Positions 34,231 through 44,369 of a stretch of DNA of 64,000 bases are shown one piece after another. Numbering within the stretch: position 1 is the stretch's first letter; each line of letters starts with the position of its first letter. The notes beneath the pieces were generated by a model, which saw only the letters and a list, made by a program, of their open reading frames with translations, did no database searches and was not told the DNA's origin. The position numbers and the translations under genes are program-made. Origin of the DNA: Gnetum montanum (lineage: Eukaryota > Streptophyta > Gnetopsida > Gnetales > Gnetaceae); assembly GCA_015680685.1 (NCBI GenBank), contig MNCI01024945.1:183772-247771 (forward strand), in the 5' to 3' direction.

Positions 34231-35207
34231 TGATGAGACGCGATATTGCATGCACTGCGATATTGCGTATGTGATATCACAGCCATTGCGATATCGAGTC
34301 ATCCCCTGCGATATTGCGTACGCGATATCACAGTCTGCTGCCAAATCTATAAATAAGAGGTGGCACTCCCCTCATTTCCCATCCTAGGCTTTAAGTAGGG
34401 AAACTCTAGCAGTATGACCACTCCAGAGATAGAATATTTTCCATGTGCCTATAGTAGGAGTCCCCAAGTGAACGGTTCTTTATTCAAGCAGCTTTGTACC
34501 TGAATGCAAGTTGTGTACGGAAATAAATACAAGTTTTGTGGATAAACCTTGCAATGCATGGAATAGGTTTATTACTTGTTATTTATTACCTGTTATTTAT
34601 TACTTGCATTAGCATAGCATGAGTATGACTTGGTTACAAGCATTGACGAATGTGTACGGCTAACCAAGAAATCGACTACTCATCGCGATTAGTCTCTCTC
34701 ACCCTCAACTCCTAGAATAAAGAATGAGTACGACTTGATTACGACCATCTATGGGTGTGTATGGCTAGTCAAGGAATTGGCTGCTCATTACGTTTAGGCT
34801 AGTTAAGTGCCTCAGTACGACCACTTCGAGCACGTGCGTTACGTGTGGTGATCCCAGTAACGATTAGTGTTTGGTAGCCACAGTTGCATAGTTCAGGGTG
34901 TGTATGGTAAGTGGGAACAGATGGTGACACTAGCTAATTTAGACTTAGGTCCTTAGTTAGAGTTAGTTATCTTTCTCAACCCTTCACCCTTTAGCATAGG
35001 AGAAAAACCATAAAAGACCATAAAAATCATATACCTCAGACTTAACCATACACTGTGACAACAACAAGTAAGTCTGGGAAGATAATGAATGATAAACCCC
35101 AAGTGTTCCATGGGATGTTTAGGCATTTATTTTGTGGAGTTCGACCGGATCACATGTGCTACACTCATTTCGTATGGTTGAGTGTAGGGGTACCTCGCCA
35201 CTCATCA
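34231..35207 (+). repeat. E2 5' LTR (long subtype)
   Basis: 977 bp. It contains the palindrome array, TATAAATA at 34348-34355, and a tandem pair of ~115-bp units beginning 'gagta.gactt' at 34621 and 34736. These units are missing from the E1-type LTR. The long subtype is shared with the solo LTR at 53852-54777. Confidence 0.92.
34238..34335 (+). promoter_or_regulatory. CGATATCG palindrome array upstream of the E2 TATA box
   Basis: Six or so GATATY units, several as GCGATATYGC. One pair, GATATTGCGTACGCGATATC, is a 20-bp palindrome but for one base. The 3' LTR has the same layout (40475-40605) with more CpG-to-TpG/CpA changes. Confidence 0.65.
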
Positions 35208-35227
35208 TCGGTGTCGTTGCTGTGGAC
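35208..35227 (+). other. E2 primer-binding site, tRNA-Asp type
   Basis: TCGGTGTCGTTGCTGTGGAC directly follows the 5' LTR. It aligns with TGGCGCCGTTGCCGGGGAC over 19 bases; most differences are transitions. Confidence 0.6.
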
Positions 35228-35602
35228 TAAGTGTTTGTACGCCAAATAGAGCATAAGGGATATCACTCACATCGTTGTGAGCCTTAACGAACCTTCGGGT
35301 TAATCAAGAGAAAAATTTATATAATGGTGAATTAGCACACAAATAAAAATGCGTTCTTCTCATAAGAACAACTCACCACCTAAGGACCACACATGAGACA
35401 GTCGGCAAGATAAAACACATAACCAAAATCAGCCAAGTCCTAAAGAATATAAGATGACATATACTCATCTCGATGAGTATATTTCCAACTTTACTTTTAT
35501 TATCCATTAGGATGAATAGCTGTGGTGGAGAGATTTGCAAGGTAACATTGTGTTACCCCCAGATCGATCAATCTCTCACATGCTTTTCCATACCTTGGCA
35601 TA

Positions 35603-35603
35603 N
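35603..35603. other. Ambiguous base N
   Basis: A single undetermined base in the E2 leader, probably an assembly or polishing ambiguity between repeat copies. Confidence 0.95.
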
Positions 35604-35639
35604 AGAAATAGGAGATGAGAAACCCCTTATCTCAGGTTC

Positions 35640-37170
35640 ATTAGCAAATGATGTTCCCACTCCTAACGATGATGAGAAGGTTGGGTATCAGAACCTACAA
35701 TCAATGATACATAAGATTGGTTCTAATGCTCGTGAACAACAACTGTTCATAGAGGGAACAACCACTCACGCTAAGGATAGGCACTTAGATCATCACCACG
35801 ATTAGGACCGTAGCAGCCAAAGAGAAGGCAAGAAACATCGTCATGGCGATGGTTCGCCTTCTTCTTCCCCTTCTTCTTCCCCTTCTTCACATCACTCACC
35901 CTCTCCTTCCACATCTAGGTGCAACCACCATGAACATAAAGGTGAGGATAAAAGTAAAAAGGATGAAAGACCTTGACAGAAAGGTCAAGAGAGAGGACAA
36001 GGGCAAGGACATAGGGAGAGTAGGGAACAACGAAGACATCACAGGCATCATGAAAGAGATGAGCATGACAAGCCCCTACTTGCAACCCGAAGTATGCTTG
36101 ACATAACGGAGGCAATTAGGATTTCCACAAGGCACTTAAAGGATAGCCAGATCAAGCGATTAGACATGAACAACATCCCACGATTTGAAGGAGGATAGAA
36201 TGTTGATCCGCAAAATCATTTACAGGCATTCCATAATGCCTGCACCTTGCAGAATATAGAAAATGAGTGGCAGAAGCTTAAGTTGTTCCCAAGGACACTC
36301 ACTAAAGAAGTAGAGAGCTGGTACCGGTCCTTAGAATCAGAAACCATTAGGAGGTGGAGTACACTGCTAGAACTATTCAATGAAAAGTATCAAATGTACT
36401 CCAAAGTGTCCAATTTGCATAAGCAGATCCAAGGCTGGAAGCAAGGTATACATGAACCCTTGGATGCTTCCATGGCCTACTATTATACATTGTTACATCA
36501 TTGCTTAGGCCATGGGTATGCTCAGCGGGATCAACTTTGCCACATCGTGGATGGGCTAAGGAATGAAACTAGAAGAACCCTTGGAACTTATGCCCAAGGG
36601 AGACTCTCACAACTTAGAGCCCATGAAGTACGTAGCTTGTTGGAGCAAGTAGCAAAAGAAGAGGATGAGCTACGCAAAAGGGAAAGTGCAAAAGAGTACA
36701 ACAGTGATCCCTCCCTTCGAAAGAAGGAAGTGAAATTTTGTGATGAAGAGGATGAGTCACCAATCAAAGAGTTGGTGAATCAGAAAACTTTGCCAATCCA
36801 AAAATTAACAATTGAGGTATCAGTCAATGTAGACCAAATGTGGGATTCCTTAGACTCAAGAATTGAAACATTCTTGAAAATTGTAGAAGAGTCTAACGTT
36901 GAACAAAGTAGTGATAAAGGTAAGAAAAAGTGGAGAGATTTAAGCCCCGCACATAACAAGGGTACGAGAAAAATCACTAAATCCAATGTGGTTGTGGATT
37001 CGGATTCAGACGATGACGGTGGATGTGAGATCTGCCATTATGACCATCCTAAGGGATGTTGCCCCATCATCTCACACCTACAGGAGTCTGGGGTGTATGA
37101 GCTTAATCCAAGACTCAACCAACGGCAAACAACCCACAGGTTACCTTATCCACAAGGTAACCCAAGGTAG
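35640..37170 (+). pseudogene. E2 gag, nearly intact
   Basis: The N-terminal part (35640-36090, with stops and frame changes) is rich in Ser, Pro, His, Arg and Asp, including a Ser-Pro-Ser run and an Arg/His run before the capsid. The body starts at the ATG at 36094 and is open to 37170 except for one stop at 36196-36198. It includes FPRTLTKEVESWYRSL, WSTLLELFNEKYQMYS, DQLCHIVDGLRNETRRTLGTYAQGRL, an acidic linker (DEEDESPI), DQMWDSLDSRIETFLKI, an acidic Asp/Ser run and CEICHYDHPKGCCP, a compact zinc-knuckle variant. Gag would form the particle and bind element RNA. A Pro/Gln/Tyr-rich tail continues past the stop at 37170 to about 37450. Confidence 0.85.
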
Positions 37171-37731
37171 TTCCACCAACCCTTAATGTATTATCCAAGT
37201 GGAAATCCATCATAGCCCATCAGACAACATCAGCAGTGGCAATACCCACAGTCATGGGGGATGCCACCACCAACACAACAGTACCCTTACCGGTAGCCCG
37301 ATCCTTATGGATATTATGTGCAGTAGTTGATTTCTCCAAATGACTCTATGAGTCACACAACCCCCAACTGTCACTACCAAGTTCAAAAGTACTTCTGAAG
37401 AACTCCTTCTCCTCTGGGAGACATCTCACACTCATCCCATCCTCCTAATTTATCTACACCTCTTCCACCACAAGTAGTTCCCATAACACCTCCTGCTTCA
37501 ACAATGCAAGGGGAACTTCCTCCTCAACCATAGCAATGTCACGCTACGAGAGCTATAAATATCCAAACTACTGATGGTTCTGACAACTGTAAAAAGAGAA
37601 GACCTTACTTCAAAATCAAGAGCCTAGACAAACTCTAGAAACAAAGAGCGGTTGAGGCCATGTACACTCCTCCACCATCTAACCCTTTGGAGCACCCTTC
37701 CGTCCAAAAGTAGAGCGTAACGCATACGGTT

Positions 37732-38547
37732 ATGTTAATGCATACCGTAACTGACTGGATCAAGGTGGGACACCTTCCCAGGAAACTAACTGATCCTAGG
37801 AGTCCCTTAATCTATTTGTAGATTGCCAGAAATAAACCACATAGGGCTCTTCTTGACTCAGGTTCTGGAGTCAACTTAATTTCACGAGAGATGTATCACG
37901 CCTGGAACCTAGCCCAACTCAAGAAGAGCAACATCCAACTAGAGCTGGTAGACTAGTCCATCACCATTCCCTTGGGATTGGTGGAGGACATCATTACCAC
38001 TGTGTGTGGTTTGTCCTACCTAGCTAATTTTCTAGTTGTTGAAGTGAACAACAATGAAGGGGACTTCTCGATTATAATGGGAAGGGCATGGCTTAGTACA
38101 GTAGACACATGCCCTAGGATCCGCGATCTTTCCTTGGAAATCTCTAAGATAAACATTTGTGGAAAGATTGAGAAGAGGAAAGTTCCATGCATCACATACA
38201 GTGATTCATCGGGTGATGACATGGAGGAAATGTCTCCATGTAATAGGTGTGCCCTTGAAACTTTGCAACAAAGATGCCTGTATGTAGCAACCACACAAGA
38301 AGTAGTAGACACCCCATGGTTGACAGCTAGAAGGAACAGAGAAATGTGCATGGAACGAATTGAGAAAACCCATGCCAACAACGAAGACATAAACACATTG
38401 AAATATGAGCGTCGCCAGCTTCCACCCCTCAACCTAAGAACATCAGTTGGGAGAAGTTGGGCACTTCTACAAAATTCAAACAAACGCTCATTATTTCGGA
38501 TCTCTCCCTTACAACTCAGTCATGGGGGAGATGGCCACCTATGCTAA
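37732..38547 (+). pseudogene. E2 retropepsin fused to the last residues of pol
   Basis: One frame of 271 codons from the ATG at 37732 to 38547, with TAG stops at 37819-37821 and 37954-37956. It carries RALLDSGSGVNLIS with the catalytic Asp at 37855-37857, and IIMGRAWLST, the second retropepsin block. A linker with ATTQEVVDTPW follows, then GRSWALLQNSNK, and the frame ends FRISPLQLSHGGDGHLC. That ending matches the last residues of pol in E3. About 3 kb of RT to integrase is therefore missing between the linker and the end. The protease would mature Gag. Both TAGs could derive from CAG by one transition. Confidence 0.82.
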
Positions 38548-40455
38548 TCATATGGGGCCCTCAGTTCTTTTAAGTTTTTTTTACATGTTTTTTTTTACAA
38601 CATTTTTGCTTTACACATTTTTGTTTTACACGTTTTTGTTTTACCAATTTCTTTAACTTTTCTAGTTTCTATTTTACAACATTGTTATACTTTTCCAATT
38701 TTTGTGTGTGTGTGTGTTCCACCATGTAAGTTTGTCTCATAATAAGCATTTTTCATGATGATATGAATTGTTTTCATATTGATTGCTAATGTTTGGTTTT
38801 TACCTTTAAGTCACAATGTTGATACTAAGATATGTTTCTTTTCATATGGCGAGCAATGAGGCCACTTCATCCATCCATCCACCAATTTCTATGGTTTCTC
38901 TAGGCTTGGAAATGTACAGTCCCTTCTTAATAAGAACTTAAAAGAATTGGTGACTAGGCATTTCTCAAACTAAGAAAGGACTCAAGGATTGAAAAGTGTT
39001 TGACTTAAAGGGAACTTGATGCTTTTGTGTTGGTCATTCTCTTGGGTGCTTGAATGTTTCTTCTTGAGTTTTCTTGTCATTCCAATGTTACCCAGTTATT
39101 GGAAGCTAAGATAATAAACATAAGAAGTCTTTGCATGGTGTGGTTCTCATGCATAAAAATACAAAACCCAAAAAAAAAAAAAACAAAGTGAGAATTCAAA
39201 GCACACCCCTTAGATGAAATAAACTTGGGCTACAAGAACTGGTTATGGAACCAAAAGTGTTCCCTCTAACTAAGGCCCTTCTAACTTCCCATTCTCTCCT
39301 TTGTTTCGTCGGAATGGTGGTGGCTCTTGGAGAGTGCATTCTTGTTATCCAAGTGGATGGTTTAACCAAATGCATTGATGCAAAGTCACTGGATGTGGTT
39401 GGTTTGAGGCTAGAGTTGGAATGAGATTTGCCAAGTCACATTAATCATAAAACACGCAAGGGGCTATACACCACCTTGTTCTTGGGATTCCATTCCATTC
39501 TCTTCTCTCCATCCTTCTCTCCATTGTTCACCTCATTGCTGGTTGTATCATTAGTGTATATATTTTGGTTGATGCATTTTTTCTCTTTTTGGTAAATGCT
39601 TGTGGTTCAAACTTTAACTCTTGTTCCAAATGACATTCTCAGGGCCTACGAACTCTTTGAATGTGGGTTTGTCAGGGCACTAATGGCATGAGCCTACTTT
39701 GGGGAGGACCCACTGACATTCCTATTTGGAGCATCCATTAGCTTCTTTTCCCTAACATTTTGCAATTAATTTAATTTTTTTCATTTCCATCTTGACATCC
39801 ATTTTATCGATGCCATCGTTGTCCCTTTTTATCTATCTTTCTTACTCTTCTTTCTCCATTCTAATGCTACCAGAGGTTCGCGATTAGTCATGGGGGTACG
39901 AGGACTGATTTTTTTCGATTTTCTCCTAGCCCTAAAATTTTTTTATTTTCTTTCTAACCCCTACACCTTTGGTAGTCACCCTTAATCTATTCCTAGATCC
40001 ATATCAACCATACCACAACCTAGCCAATGAGTTTACACCGAAGCAAGGTATCAATTGCATGATGATTCAATTACCCTTGCTAATATATGATTGTATTGTA
40101 TGTGCAGATGGCGGACATGCAACAACGGATTGGATCTAGAGCAAACACATGAAATGGAGCAGTGTTGAAGCAGCTATGCAAGGAGCAATATCGATAGTGC
40201 ACTTATGGATGGACAACGAAGGCGCAATCTTGGCATTGGCAGCAGCTCCACTTCTTTCTCTCTCTTTCTTAGCTACCAACAAAGACCTAATGTCATTGTA
40301 ATAAGGTTTTCACCCTTGTTGTCATGAACACCAATTTTTTCAAGTCTTGTAATAATGATCCGTTCACATATCATCCCATTAGTTCCATTCCCCTCAATAA
40401 TTCCATACCTTCTCGATGTTATTGTAAGGAACTCGAGGACGAGTTTTCATTCAGT
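38548..40455 (+). other. E2 non-coding 3' tail
   Basis: About 1.9 kb without a gene. It contains a T-rich stretch with a short 'ttttgttttacac' tandem (38600-38645), a TG microsatellite (38705-38716), a poly-A run (39168-39183) and a CT run near 40255. It aligns with the E1 and E4 tails. Confidence 0.6.
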
Positions 40456-40465
40456 CATGGGGGTA
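40455..40465 (+). other. E2 polypurine tract
   Basis: CATGGGGGTA directly before the 3' LTR, identical to E1. Confidence 0.65.
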
Positions 40466-41474
40466 TGATGAGACGTGATATTGCATGCACCGTGATATCA
40501 TGTATGTGATATTGTGGCCATCGCAATATCACATCCCATGCAATATCGTGTATGCAATATTGCGTCGTCCCTTGTGATATTGCGTACACAATATCGCAAT
40601 CCACCACCAAATCTATAAATAAGAGGCGACACTCCCCTCATTTTCCATCATAGGCTTTAAGTAGGAAAACCCTGGTAGTTTGATCACTCCAGAGACAGAA
40701 TATTTTCCATGTGCCTCCAGTAGGATTCCCCAAGTGAATGGATCTTTATTCGAGCAGCTTTGTACCTGAACGTAAGTTGTGTACGGCAATAAAGACAGGC
40801 TTTGTGGATAAACCTTGCAGTGCATGGAATAGGTTTATTACTTCATATTTATTACCTATTATTTATTACTTGCATTAGCATAGCATGAGTACGACTTGGT
40901 TACGAGCATTGACGAATGTGTACAGCTAACCAAGGAATCGGCTACTCATCGCGATTAGTCTCTCTCACCCTCAACTCCTAGAATATGGAATGAGAACGAC
41001 TTGATTACGAGCATCTACGAGTGTGTACGGCTAGTCAAGAAATCAGCTACTCATTACATTTAGGCTAGTTAAGTGCCTCAGTACGACCACTTTGAGCACA
41101 TGCGTTACGTGTGGTGATCCTAGTAACGATTAGTGTTTGGTAGCCATAGTTGCATAGTTTAGGGTCTGTATGGTAAGTGGGAATGGATGCTAATGCTAGT
41201 TAATTTAGACTTAGGTCCTTAGTTAGAGTTAGTTAGCTTTCTCAACCCTTCACCCTTTATCATAGGAGAAAAACCATAAAAGATCATAAAAATCATATAC
41301 CTCGGACTTACTTAACCATACACCGTGAAAACAAGTAAGCCTAGGAAGACAACGAATGATTAACCCCAAGTGTTCCATCGGGCATTTAGGTGTTTAGTCT
41401 ATGGAGTTTGACTAGATCACATGTGCTACGCTCGTTTCATATGGTTGAGTGTAGGGGTACCTCACCACTCATCA
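40466..41474 (+). repeat. E2 3' LTR (long subtype)
   Basis: 1009 bp, TGATGAG to CTCATCA, partner of 34231-35207. The right flank is GTGAT. A longer palindrome array (40475-40605) than in the 5' LTR accounts for much of the extra length. Confidence 0.92.
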
Positions 41475-42490
41475 GTGATGAACTTACTCTAGTTCATTCA
41501 TGCTTATGACATATGCACATTTCAAGCTCTCAGTTGGTTCTATGTAGAGTGTGATGCTTTCAAAATCAATGGTCAACCATTGGGTTCCCTCCTATTTTGT
41601 GGCTACTACATACAGACAGCTTTGGATTTTTGCTTCTAGGGTGGTTGCTAATCTTGCCTTTCCTGATAGTCATTTCATTCATTTCAATCATCTTCATCAC
41701 AGTCTCACCTACTATGGTCATGGTCAGAGCCAATAGAAGAAGATGATGCTGAAGGGGAAGAGGAAGGAGAACTAGCACTATCATGATGCGTACTTCCACT
41801 TCTTCAGCAATCATGACCATGATCACAATCTTGCTTCTTGTTTGCATCTCTATCCTGACTTGCCCCTCTAGATCATTCTTTTCCATATGATCCCTTATTA
41901 CTAGAACTAAGATTTTGAATTTCAAATTGCAAGTTCTGGTTTTGACCTCCATCATCAAAATCAAAGAGAGGATTTTCATTAAATGAAAAATCCCTAGAGA
42001 AGGGTTCCCCACTAGCTTGTTTGTGCAACAGGAGTAGAGATTCATTAAGTCATTTTCCTTTCAAAAATTTGTAGCATTGCTCTAGCTATCAATCCCATAG
42101 ACATTATGCTTCAATGGGATGATAGTCCCCGGTGTTAGTATCTTCCATGATATACTTCGCATGGTGGTCTTGAAGACCACATTGTGTAAGCATTTGGTAG
42201 AGCATTATAGGAATAGCTCAATCAGGTGGTAGCTATTCATCCTAGTGTAAGATGAAGTTGAAGTTTGGTACATACTCATCAATATGAGTATATACAATTT
42301 GATATTGTTGATGCACTAGCTAATAAGATTTATCAGTCTAGGATCGTGAATCACTCCTGTGAGAAGAAGACATTTTTGATTAGCAAAATAAAAATCACAG
42401 TGTGCTTTTGAGTATTTGTTGGAGTAATTGTAAGATAAGATATGACTCTTAGGTTCACTTCAATGATTTAAATACTATTCATTGGGTCCC
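41475..42490 (-). pseudogene. E3 leader, gag N-terminus and deletion junction
   Basis: On the minus strand the leader (42490-42100) resembles that of E2 ('atactcat...gatgagtat', then 'ggatgaatagct'). The His/Asp/Ser-rich start of gag follows, with a Ser-Pro-Ser run near 41740. Near 41625-41690 homology to E2 jumps about 2.2 kb ahead: 'ctgtatgtagtagccac' at 41603-41620 matches the post-protease segment of E2 at 38278-38295. The gag body and protease are thus deleted. The minus open frame 42045-41566 is not the true gag frame. Confidence 0.68.
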
Positions 42491-42505
42491 TGACAATGAT
42501 GCCAA
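42487..42505 (-). other. E3 primer-binding site, tRNA-Asp type
   Basis: On the minus strand, directly after the 5' LTR: TTGGCATCATTGTCAGGGAC. It is close to TGGCGCCGTTGCCGGGGAC, and most differences are transitions. Confidence 0.72.
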
Positions 42506-43333
42506 TGATGAGTAGTGAGGTAACCCTATGCCTAACCATACGAATCACTAAGCCGTTATGTGTGATCCAATCAAATTCCATGTAACTATAGTTATCTAAT
42601 GCACTAGCTCTTCTAGGAACTGAAATGTGCATTGAAAAAATTCATTATCTTTCCAACTACACTTGTGAGGCTCACAGGTATGTTTTGAGTGTAATTGAGG
42701 TACATGATTTTTTATCGTTTTATGTTTTATAGATGTAATCGCCTACAACAAGAATGAAAAGTAGAGTAAATTAAAAGCTAACTTGTTTACTACCTATCTA
42801 GCCTAACACAAGTAACCATCCCACTTTCTTGAACACATTCTCAACACATATAGTGTTGATGGGCTACCAAACGTTAAGTATTGCTAGGTTACCAAGTACT
42901 ATATGTATGCTTGAAGTGGTCATGCTCGTGTTCATTAACAATTGGAAAGAAATTGATTAATTCAAATGCATTAAAGTAAAGAGAAAGACAGTAAAATTGA
43001 TCAAAGAAAATATTAATCTATTCTCAGTGCTACAAGGATTGTCAAAAGAGTTTGTTTTATTCCAATCACACTGTTGTGCTCAAGTACATCAATGCTTAAA
43101 CAAAGAAACACACACACTTAGACTCCTTCTGTGGGCACTCAAAAAATATTCTGACTTTGAGAAGAATAAATGGCAGCAACTTCACTACTTTGACTAAAAA
43201 ATAACTTTAAAACAATGCAAAAATTAGAGCCCAGTTGCTATATTTATAGGCTAGGATATATGCCCTGATGTCATATAGGCCAGGATATATCCAAACCCTG
43301 ACATCACGACCATTGGAAAATGGTGATTCATCA
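42506..43333 (-). repeat. E3 5' LTR
   Basis: 828 bp, partner of 28506-29347. TATAAATA lies on the minus strand at 43241-43248, with TGACATC/TGATGTCA-like sites at 43262-43312. The right flank is TTGCT. Confidence 0.88.
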
Positions 43334-43860
43334 TTGCTCTAAACCAGCTTATAAATATAGTTTAGATTACTTTGTATCCACTATAATAAGATATTTCAAG
43401 TCTTAAACCATTCTATCTTTTGAAAACACCATCCTTGCCTTTTTTTAGAATTTCCTTAGAAATTTGATCATATAGAATTTTTGTCAATTTTTGAGTATCA
43501 AAAATAAATTGTCAAATACCTTTTTCTTCTAGAGAAAGTATACTACACTCTAACACAAGCATGAAATAAAATGTTTGTAATTTTACCTTTAATTCATAAA
43601 GTTAAAATATCTTCTATACACTTTCAATGGCATTCCAATTTCTAGTTCTAAGACATAGTTTTCAAACTGTGTAGGCATATAAGATAATATCATGGATGGC
43701 TATTTCAATGATTTATTTTTATATCTTCCAAAACCAAAATTCAAATGTCCTACATTTTATTTTAATTATATAAAAAACTTTTATTCCTCCAACTATACTA
43801 TCCTTTATGTATTTATCTAATATATAATCATTTACATATTAAAGATCAAGTATTTAAAAG
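43334..43860 (-). pseudogene. LINE fragment 2 of 3: post-RT region, minus strand
   Basis: The minus strand carries open but frameshifted stretches such as FEFWFWKIQKQIIEIAIHD and KGKDGVF. These occupy the place of the 'YG.E.WG......W..IE' region between the RT palm and the C-terminal Cys/His motif of this LINE type. It joins fragment 1 (60141-62350) when E6 is removed and fragment 3 (28081-28505) when E3 is removed. Confidence 0.55.
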
Positions 43861-44357
43861 TATGACATCTCATTCTTGGATGAAAATGAATATGATCATT
43901 CTTTGCATAAATTCATTGTGTAGTGAAAAAATAATTTAGATCACTTGCGTAACTTACAAAATGTTAATGAATGAACATGGAATTGAAAAGAAAATAACAG
44001 TGAAAACTTTATTAATAGAATGGTTGGCTACATTATTAATGACCCTACAGTATCTTCCTATAATACTTAGGACCTTAAAGGCAATCTACCATTACCACCA
44101 TAGTTAGGCCATTAGTCTAAAGGGATGATCATTCCATTCTTTTCCTACCTCACCTAGCTCTCATCAATTGCTAATATGGCTTTGTAACTCCCTAATAATA
44201 TAACTTTTAAGCCCAACTTTAAATGTCACAAGTTAAACCCTTTCCTAAGGGGTACTGTGAATAGTTACAACTCCTCATAAGAAGCTACCCTTCTTTCAAA
44301 GGTTAATTACATGATTAGTAATACAATTTCTCCCTTAACAAGGGATGGGATGTTACA
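43861..44357 (-). repeat. E6 3' LTR
   Basis: About 497 bp. In plus orientation it begins TATGACATCTC (expected TG is TA) and ends GATGTTACA. On the minus strand the polypurine tract AAGGGAGTAGAT precedes it (44358-44369). Confidence 0.82.
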
Positions 44358-44369
44358 ATCTACTCCCTT

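Larger units (their letters stand above)
34231..41474 (+). mobile_element. E2: gypsy LTR retrotransposon with gag-protease but no RT/integrase
   Basis: The LTRs at 34231-35207 and 40466-41474 (TGATGAG to CTCATCA) are flanked by TTGAT and GTGAT, a 5-bp target duplication with one change. A primer site, gag, retropepsin, tail and polypurine tract are present in order. From protease the ORF runs directly into the last residues of pol; reverse transcriptase, RNase H and integrase are absent. E2 lies in E3, a pol-bearing relative, in opposite orientation. Its gag is the best-preserved reading frame in the window apart from the host gene, with one stop in over 350 codons, so E2 is probably among the younger insertions. 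Confidence 0.92.
28506..43333 (-). mobile_element. E3: gypsy element with pol but lacking gag body and protease
   Basis: The LTRs at 28506-29347 and 42506-43333 share TGATGAG...TTCATCA ends in plus orientation. A tRNA-Asp-type primer site lies at the right LTR and a CATGGGGATA polypurine tract at the left one. On the minus strand the order is 5' LTR, leader, the Ser/His-rich start of gag, then a jump (near 41625-41690) to the region after protease, reverse transcriptase, integrase, a long tail and the 3' LTR. E2 (34231-41474) is nested between the leader and the RT. Without E2 the element is about 7.6 kb. LTR termini, primer site, tract and tail show that it belongs to the E1/E2 family. Confidence 0.88.

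Noticed and set aside
38016-38483. 155-codon open frame on the minus strand over the E2 protease
   Set aside because: It is a shadow of the retropepsin frame, which has the recognisable motifs.
41566-42045. 159-codon minus frame in the E3 leader as a gene
   Set aside because: It is out of frame with the Ser/His-rich gag start conserved in E1 and E2. The Met/Ile-rich composition is a frame artefact.
43861-44357. LTR at 43861 and LTR at 59647 as two independent solo LTRs
   Set aside because: The polypurine tract beside the first and the primer site beside the second, in the same orientation, plus LINE sequence outside both, fit one element better. The A-rich target duplication leaves some doubt.
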